A stretch of DNA of 27,673 nucleotides from Candidatus Rifleibacteriota bacterium (lineage in GTDB: Bacteria > UBP17 > UBA6191 > JACPRK01). Below are positions 22,714 through 27,673 of the stretch, piece after piece. The DNA is taken from positions 1-27,673 of the forward strand of contig JACQZL010000373.1 of assembly GCA_016213865.1 (NCBI GenBank), given 5' to 3'. Numbering within the stretch: the stretch's first letter is position 1; every line of letters starts with the position of its first letter. The position numbers and the translations under genes were made by a program. The notes beneath the pieces were generated by a model. That model saw only the letters and a list, made by a program, of their open reading frames with translations, did no database searches and was not told the DNA's origin.

Positions 22714-25272
22714 ATGAAAGGCACGGTTCGAGTTCCGGGCTATCGGATCGTGCGCCCGCTGGCGTCGGGGGCCTCGGGCACGGTCTACCTGGCCGTCCAG
22801 GAGGCACTCGACCGGGAAGTGGCGCTCAAGGTCCTCGCACCCGGGTTGTTCGGGGTCGAGGAGACCCGCGCCCGCTTCCTCAGGGAGGCCAAGGTCCAGG
22901 CCCAACTGGCGCACCCCAACTTGCTGCGCGTCATGGACGCCGGCTTCGCGGGCCAGCACCCGTACCTGGCCGTCGAGCTGATCGACGGAGGCTCGCTCGG
23001 GGACCTCCTCTCCAGACACGGCCCACGGGAACTGGCCGCGGCCGTCTCTCTCGCCCGGGCGATCGGGTCGGGCCTGTCCCACGCCCACGAGAGGGAGATC
23101 GTGCACCGGGACCTCAAGCCCGAGAACGTGCTGCTGACGGCGGCCGGTGAGGTCAAGGTGGCGGACTTCGGCCTGGCGAAGGCGCTCTCGGACCGAGAAG
23201 CCGTCCAGACCGCGTCGGGCGTCATCCTCGGTACTCCGGGTTACATGGCCCCCGAGGTCCTCTCGGGCGAGGTCGCGACGCCGGCGGCCGACGTCTACGC
23301 TCTCGGCGTCATCCTCTATGAGATGATCGCCGGCCGAAAGCCGTTCGAGGCGAGCGACTTCGGAAAGCTGCTCCGCGTCCAATTGCGGAACGAGCCGGTG
23401 CCGTTGGGACAGCTCGATTCCCGGATTCCGGCCGGGTTGGATGCGTTGCTCCTGGACTGCCTGGCGGTGGAGGGCACGAAACGGCCGACTGCCGCGGCTG
23501 CCACGGGACGATTGACCCGGTTGGAGCCGATGCTGGCGAAGTTGCTCACGCCGGCGGTCCGGAGCGGAACGGGCCGAGCCGCTCACGCCGGCGGGTCCAG
23601 TCATGGTCAGGTCGACGCTGCGGCCACGGTCCAGCGAACGCAGGAGCCGCGCCGGACCTCGGCCGTGCCAAGCCGCCTGGCGAGCAGCGAGGCCACCGTG
23701 TGCGCTCCGGGTTCCGGCCACCGGCCTCCGTTTGCGCGGTCGCGGCTCGCCATGCTGTTCGGAGCCGCTCTGGCGGTGCTGGCCGTTGCCTGGTGGGCGG
23801 CCGTGGCGATGCGAGGCCCGGTGCCGGCAGGTTCCGCCACGTCCGGCACCGGAGCGCGAGGGCCCGGAGACCGAGAGCGGCACTCGAACGAGTTGCCCCG
23901 CTTGCCCGATGCGGACCAGGTCGCGGTCAGCACGGATCGCGTCCGCGTCCGTCTATCGCATCCGCTTTCGCAGCCCGCGACCGCCACGTGCGCGGGCCCG
24001 GACGGCAAGGCTCCGCGGACGGTCGAACTGGCGGCAGGGGACCGGCTGTTCGTGGTCCCTGGCCTCGCTCCCGGCGCTCGGTACACGCTGGGGTTGCGGG
24101 TCGGTTCGGTCGCCTGGCACCGCCAGGTCGAGACCCTGGCTTCCACGCCGGCCGGGTTCGCGCTCCTGAACCGCAGGGCCGAGTACGCCAAGGGACTCGC
24201 GGTCGCCGCGGCCGGCCCGTCTCTGGTGGCCCTGTGGAAGCAGGCGAGTCCCCGGTACGGGTCCTTCATCCTGGCTCGTACCAGTCCAGACGCCGGCGTC
24301 ACCTGGGGCCCCGCCGAGCAACTCACGCCAGAGCTGGGGGAGATCGGCTGGCCGACCGTCGAGCACTGCCGCGAAGGGTTCGTGGCCACCTGGGGCGCGG
24401 GTAGCGACCGGGCATCGTCCCGAGCCGAGGTCTGGTTCCGGCCTGACACGGGCGGACGCTGGCGACCCGTGGCTTCGGTTCCCAGCGTCGCCCACGAGCC
24501 CGGCCTGGCCCTGCCCGGCGGAACCACCGTCGAGTTCTTGACCTGGCAGCAAGCTACCCCGGAGGCCATCCCGGGCATCCGCTGGACGAGCTTCGATCGC
24601 GCCGCCGGCCGTCTCGTCTCGGCGGCCAACCCGTGGCCGTTGCCGCACGCCCACTGGGGAATCCGCTGTTGCCAGCTCCGGCGGCTGGGCCCAACTCTCC
24701 TCTGCGTCTTCGTCCACCAAGCGGAGACCGGCGGGATGAAGGCCCTGGCGGAGGGCCCCTTCGGCGGACGACTTGCCGGCGCCCAGAGCGTTCGCATTCT
24801 CTCGTCGACCGAGCCCCGGGCCGGCAAGTGGTCGGCCGAACGTCCGGTGACCCCACCCTTCGAAAACGTGGTCGACACGCCCGACGTGGCGATCGTCGGC
24901 GGGCAACTGGCGATCGGCTACCAGGCCAGCGGGCGACTGCGAGTGGTCCTGGTGCCCGATGCTCTCCACCCTCCCTCCGAGCCGGTCGAGCCCCTGGGCC
25001 CCGGCCGGAGGCCCTTCGTCTCGAGCCTGATCGCGGACAGCGGCCGGCTCTACCTGGCCTGCCTCGCGAGCGACCAGTCGCAAGGCAAGTCCGCTGCCGG
25101 CGCCAAGAGGTCGCTGGACCTGCTGAGCAGCCAGGACGGCAAGCAGTGGACGCTGGTCTCGCGCCGGCTCGGCCTGAACGTGGACCTGGCGGCGTTGCGG
25201 CTGACCCGGTGCGGGGGCTCTTTCGTCTGCCTGGGGGTGACGGTGGACCAGGACGTGGTCGTGCTGAACTGA
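22714..25272 (+). CDS. Transmembrane Ser/Thr protein kinase with sialidase-like Asp-box ectodomain
   Basis: An 852-residue receptor kinase. The cytoplasmic domain (10-270) has a glycine loop whose first Gly is Ala (LASGASGTVY), catalytic lysine K39, HRDLKPEN (131-138), DFG (151-153) and APE (179-181). A linker leads to one transmembrane helix (about 345-366). The ectodomain starts with a fibronectin-like segment (about 405-478), then a propeller-like region with Asp-box signatures: SPDAGVTWG (524-532) and SSQDGKQWTLV near the C-terminus. Asp boxes mark sialidase/BNR-type propellers, so the ligand may be a glycan or a protein. The ATG at 22714, or TTG at 22711, follows GAGGG; the much longer open frame from 22525 overlaps the upstream gene and is rejected. 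It is co-transcribed with the small membrane protein gene. Confidence 0.9.
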   Translation: MKGTVRVPGYRIVRPLASGASGTVYLAVQEALDREVALKVLAPGLFGVEETRARFLREAKVQAQLAHPNLLRVMDAGFAGQHPYLAVELIDGGSLGDLLSRHGPRELAAAVSLARAIGSGLSHAHEREIVHRDLKPENVLLTAAGEVKVADFGLAKALSDREAVQTASGVILGTPGYMAPEVLSGEVATPAADVYALGVILYEMIAGRKPFEASDFGKLLRVQLRNEPVPLGQLDSRIPAGLDALLLDCLAVEGTKRPTAAAATGRLTRLEPMLAKLLTPAVRSGTGRAAHAGGSSHGQVDAAATVQRTQEPRRTSAVPSRLASSEATVCAPGSGHRPPFARSRLAMLFGAALAVLAVAWWAAVAMRGPVPAGSATSGTGARGPGDRERHSNELPRLPDADQVAVSTDRVRVRLSHPLSQPATATCAGPDGKAPRTVELAAGDRLFVVPGLAPGARYTLGLRVGSVAWHRQVETLASTPAGFALLNRRAEYAKGLAVAAAGPSLVALWKQASPRYGSFILARTSPDAGVTWGPAEQLTPELGEIGWPTVEHCREGFVATWGAGSDRASSRAEVWFRPDTGGRWRPVASVPSVAHEPGLALPGGTTVEFLTWQQATPEAIPGIRWTSFDRAAGRLVSAANPWPLPHAHWGIRCCQLRRLGPTLLCVFVHQAETGGMKALAEGPFGGRLAGAQSVRILSSTEPRAGKWSAERPVTPPFENVVDTPDVAIVGGQLAIGYQASGRLRVVLVPDALHPPSEPVEPLGPGRRPFVSSLIADSGRLYLACLASDQSQGKSAAGAKRSLDLLSSQDGKQWTLVSRRLGLNVDLAALRLTRCGGSFVCLGVTVDQDVVVLN

Positions 25273-25300
25273 AGTGGGAGACTGACCTCGACCCGCCATC

Positions 25301-25450
25301 GTCTCTGCAGGCTGCGACGACCTCCAGCCGGTGGGCTTCGGCGAAGGCCTCTTCCAGCATCTCCCTGCCCTCGCGTTCGTGCCAGGCCCCGACGGCGAGC
25401 TCGAGCACCGTACCCATGACCTGGTCTACTGGGGGCTCACGGACGATCAC
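25301..25450 (-). pseudogene. Truncated ApbE-like (FAD:protein FMN transferase) remnant
   Basis: A GTG at 25450 overlaps the ATPase stop as GTGA. About 50 codons then read like the start of ApbE: VREPPVDQVMGTVLELAVG, followed by a helix ending EEAFAEAHRLE. ApbE proteins begin with the same MGT strand and F-A-E-x-x-R-L-E helix, then reach a DSE-x-SRLN motif. Here the frame turns to low-complexity Ser/Arg/Pro sequence right after RLEVVAACRDDG, so the remaining ~250 residues are absent. The break falls 30-40 bases from the end of the kinase gene, indicating that a deletion or rearrangement joined the two. Assignment is by eye and moderate. Confidence 0.5.
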
Positions 25451-27192
25451 TCCTCTTGAGCCGGCCGAGCCGAGGCCGCAACGCGAGCGATGGCGTCGAG
25501 CTTCTCGCAAATCTCGGGGTCGATCTTGTCTGGAGGGACGAAGGCGGCTAGCTCGTGGAAGTTCTTCTTGGCCATGAGGTTGGGGAGACCGAGTTTCCTG
25601 AAATACGCTCTGAAGAGAGGCTCCAAGAAGTCTTCACTGACCTTGGTGTCAACCGACCATGGCGATACGTTCTTGAGCATGTCCAGGGCTTCCGCGGTTT
25701 CGCGACTGGCGTCTTGCATGGATGCCACACGTCTCTGCACTTCGGGCAAGGAGAACAAGGTCCCCGGGGGATACTCCTTTTCGGCGTGGGCCCTGGCGTA
25801 GGCTTCGAGAACCTCGGGCGTGCAGAGGTAGTTCTCAATTTCCCTTCTTCTCCAAGTCAGGCCCAAGAAAGCAGCCGAACTCTCGTGGATTTCTTGAGAC
25901 AAGCGGTCGAAGACCGCCACTCCTTGAAGGTGGTCGACTGCTTCTCTGAGACCATGGAAGTGACTGAGAGCCTGACGAGGTACGTTGCCGACGTATTTCA
26001 CGAACGGGCGCCGCAGGCAGTGAAGGGCCGCGGCATGTCCGAGGGTAGCGGCAAGGGCCTGCAGAATGGCCAGGTCGGTAGAACCTTCGAGATAGAGCAC
26101 CCAGCCGTTCTGTTCGGCCTGGTAGTAATCCTCAAAACCGATACTTGCCAGCGACTTGCGGAGCTGACTGCCTCTGTCATCGATTCTGTGGGGACGGCCG
26201 ACGAACGCCACGACAACGTCCCGCTCGGCTGCCTCGTTGAGGAGAATCTCAGAGTGGCTGGCAGCGACAAGCTGGTTCTCGTTCTCCTTGGCGACGTCAC
26301 ACAAGACCTGATAATTCTCACGCTGTCGCAAGATCTCGAGGTGAGCATCTGGTTCATCCAGCAAGAGCACGGCGCCCGGATTGGCGTACATGTAGGCCAA
26401 CAGCAGGAGAGTCTGTTGAAGGCCGCGGCCAGTGCATGAAAGATCAAATCGGCAGCCGCGTTCCCGGTACTGCATCACGATCTGCCCGCGATCGGCGACG
26501 TAGATCGGAGGTTCGAGCGTGACCGAGAAGAGACTCTCGATGCGCCCTGAGAGGAGAGTCCATTTGTCTCCAGACTGTTCGTAAATGCGATGGCAGAGGT
26601 TGCGAAGCACTTCCGCCGTCCGTCCCTCCCCGATACGGACATTAACAGCTCCAGGATCGAGCCGGTCTTCCGTGGCTGCCAATCCCGACATGGGAGGCAA
26701 GAAAGCAAGCTGAACAGAGGCAGCTTCATCCGGCACGGGCATGCGCCCGGCTGCAGGATCAGCTTGCAGGCGTAGAGGCCGGCAATAGAACGACTCCTCG
26801 TTGGCGTAGTCGAACTCCAGACCGCAGGTCCACGCGTTTCCTGCGGTCACGCCTTCAACTACAACTTCGACGCAGACATTCTGCGTTCTCTGTCTGTCCC
26901 CGCTTCGCTGGACATTCCGAACGTGGAGATTTCTCCACAGGAGATTTGCGTCGGGGACCGGCACGGCAAGGAGATCGCGGCGGTTGATGGTGACGCCGGG
27001 GCGCTTTTCTGGTGCGGACTTCCCCTTACGTCGCTCAGTCCATTTCGCGAGGCCGATGTGCCACAAAGTCATGGCTTGCAGGGCAGAGGTCTTTCCGGAG
27101 TTGTTGGGACCGATGAAGATGACGGGATTTCCAAGTTCGATCTCGACTTGCCCAAAACGCTTGAAGTTGCGAACGATCAGCTTGGTGAGCAT
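25447..27192 (-). CDS. OLD/ABC-type ATPase fused to a TOPRIM/DUF4435-like domain
   Basis: A 581-residue protein. The ATPase part has Walker A GPNNSGKT (28-35), an ABC-type signature (SCTGRGLQQ, 252-260), Walker B VLLLDEPD (275-282) and an H-loop (ASHSE, H313). Residues 360-460 resemble a TOPRIM-like or DUF4435 domain: LYLEGSTD (E369), VAVFDRL (D429), and WRRREIENYL (447-456). This layout is shared by OLD-family nucleases, Gabija GajA, and fused PARIS (AriA-AriB) proteins, all phage-defence ATPases. Where those have a D-x-D metal pair, this protein has D-R-L, so its nuclease activity may be altered or lost. The ATG at 27192 overlaps the partner's C-terminus by ~16 bases. Defence is inferred from family resemblance; no UvrD-like helicase (GajB) is seen. 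Confidence 0.8.
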   Translation of the reverse strand: MLTKLIVRNFKRFGQVEIELGNPVIFIGPNNSGKTSALQAMTLWHIGLAKWTERRKGKSAPEKRPGVTINRRDLLAVPVPDANLLWRNLHVRNVQRSGDRQRTQNVCVEVVVEGVTAGNAWTCGLEFDYANEESFYCRPLRLQADPAAGRMPVPDEAASVQLAFLPPMSGLAATEDRLDPGAVNVRIGEGRTAEVLRNLCHRIYEQSGDKWTLLSGRIESLFSVTLEPPIYVADRGQIVMQYRERGCRFDLSCTGRGLQQTLLLLAYMYANPGAVLLLDEPDAHLEILRQRENYQVLCDVAKENENQLVAASHSEILLNEAAERDVVVAFVGRPHRIDDRGSQLRKSLASIGFEDYYQAEQNGWVLYLEGSTDLAILQALAATLGHAAALHCLRRPFVKYVGNVPRQALSHFHGLREAVDHLQGVAVFDRLSQEIHESSAAFLGLTWRRREIENYLCTPEVLEAYARAHAEKEYPPGTLFSLPEVQRRVASMQDASRETAEALDMLKNVSPWSVDTKVSEDFLEPLFRAYFRKLGLPNLMAKKNFHELAAFVPPDKIDPEICEKLDAIARVAASARPAQEE

Positions 27193-27648
27193 GTGGGGTT
27201 ACGCGAGAGGGAGTTGAGGAAGAAGCCGACGAAGTCGGCAGCGTAGCCCAGGAGGAGGTTGGGATTCATCGGGCTCGCGGACGCCGAGCGAGAGGAAGAG
27301 CTCGCGGAGCCGGTTGAAAGTGCCGAGGACTTCGCGGACTTGCTCCATGGGGCAGGGCCGGTCGTAGCAGAGGGTGTCCCGGGCTTTCTCAATCTGGTAG
27401 AGGAGCTGGATGATGCGGTCCTTCTCGGGAAAGTCGAAGGAGAGGGCCTCGCGGGCGTGGCGCTGGGAGCGGAACCACTGGTGTTGGAGCTGGGTGCCAG
27501 GGGTGATGAGCTTCTGGTCGTAGAGGTAGAGCTGAAGCAGGTCGATGGCCGCGACGCAAGCATGGAACCCGATCGGGGAGCGTCCCTGAAACGTGGGAAG
27601 CCGCGTCGTCGAGTGGCCACGGTGCCTGTCTTCAACGCAAGGACGCAA
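27177..27648 (-). CDS. Helical partner of the ATPase, with apparent +1 frameshift
   Basis: A mostly helical protein of ~150 residues, not recognised. From 27648 one frame reads well (phrases IDLLQLYLYDQKL, EKDRIIQLLYQIEKARD and LRELFLSLGVREPDE). At about 27269 coding character moves to another frame, which continues NPNLLLGYAADFVGFFLNS to a stop at 27177. Third codon positions are almost all G or C in the second frame and poor in the first beyond that point. Skipping the single T after GAA at the junction would join them as ...REPDEPNLLLGYA... The only in-frame start is TTG at 27648, within a repeat, so the true 5' end is unclear. It overlaps the ATPase start and is surely in its operon. Confidence 0.6.
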
Positions 27649-27666
27649 AGGGGCAAGGACGCAAAG
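27637..27666. repeat. GCAAGGACGCAAAG tandem repeat
   Basis: Two perfect copies of the 14-base unit GCAAGGACGCAAAG occur at 27637-27650 and 27653-27666, at the window edge. Purine-rich repeats of the type ACGCAAAGACGCAAAG are common between genes in many bacteria (from memory). It overlaps the uncertain 5' end of the helical partner gene. Confidence 0.65.
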
Positions 27667-27673
27667 AAGGTCC

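Noticed and set aside
19563..22724. A 1053-codon minus-strand open frame
   Set aside because: It crosses the subtilisin gene in another frame and the antisense of the plus-strand membrane protein gene; the translation is low-complexity with no motif.
25447..27192. Calling the ATPase GajA of a Gabija system
   Set aside because: No UvrD-like GajB is next to it within the window, and the DUF4435-like motifs fit PARIS-type proteins at least as well.
27270..27285. Definite programmed +1 frameshift site
   Set aside because: No known slippery codon pair with stop codon or stimulatory structure is evident; an indel is equally likely.

Overview
The window is GC-rich bacterial chromosome, roughly two-thirds G+C by eye, with strongly GC-biased third codon positions. 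Two large receptor-type Ser/Thr kinases, very long beta-rich secreted proteins, a pseudopilin fused to a giant ectodomain, a DUF4340 protein and abundant hairpin-type intergenic repeats are reminiscent of Planctomycetota or a similar deep-branching, large-genome lineage. No rRNA, tRNA, CRISPR array or intact insertion sequence was recognised, so the assignment is an inference from gene content.

Left part (1-7.5 kb): the 3' end of a DUF4340 gene with its terminator is followed, on the minus strand, by an accessory block. This contains a PIN-toxin/ribbon-helix-helix antitoxin pair (toxin gene first), a DUF6929-like gene that is the third member of a MntA/HepT toxin-antitoxin operon, and a disrupted seven-bladed Kelch-like/PKD-like gene carrying two apparent frameshifts.

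Middle (7.7-19.2 kb): a membrane Ser/Thr kinase with an extracytoplasmic sensor (minus), a PepC/bleomycin-hydrolase-type cysteine peptidase (plus), a secreted LysM-like lytic transglycosylase (minus), and a 1713-residue protein. That protein starts as a GspG-like type II secretion pseudopilin and continues into Ig-like, Rossmann-like and beta-propeller regions. A zinc-ribbon membrane protein lies just upstream of it. A double-hairpin REP/REPIN-like element sits between the two convergent genes at 12.2 kb.

Right part (19.2-27.7 kb): an orphan antitoxin remnant among repeats, a small coiled-coil protein and a secreted subtilisin with a clear sigma70-type promoter are on the minus strand. Divergent from these is a two-gene operon of a membrane protein and a second receptor Ser/Thr kinase with Asp-box repeats. 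A truncated ApbE remnant follows. The window ends in a two-gene module: an ABC/OLD-type ATPase fused to a TOPRIM/DUF4435-like domain, plus a small helical partner that shows an apparent frameshift. This module resembles anti-phage defence ATPases.

Taken together, the window mixes cell-surface, envelope-remodelling and signalling genes with toxin-antitoxin and putative defence genes, broken genes and at least five kinds of small repeat. The most unusual items are the pseudopilin fusion and the ATPase-TOPRIM module with a substituted TOPRIM aspartate.
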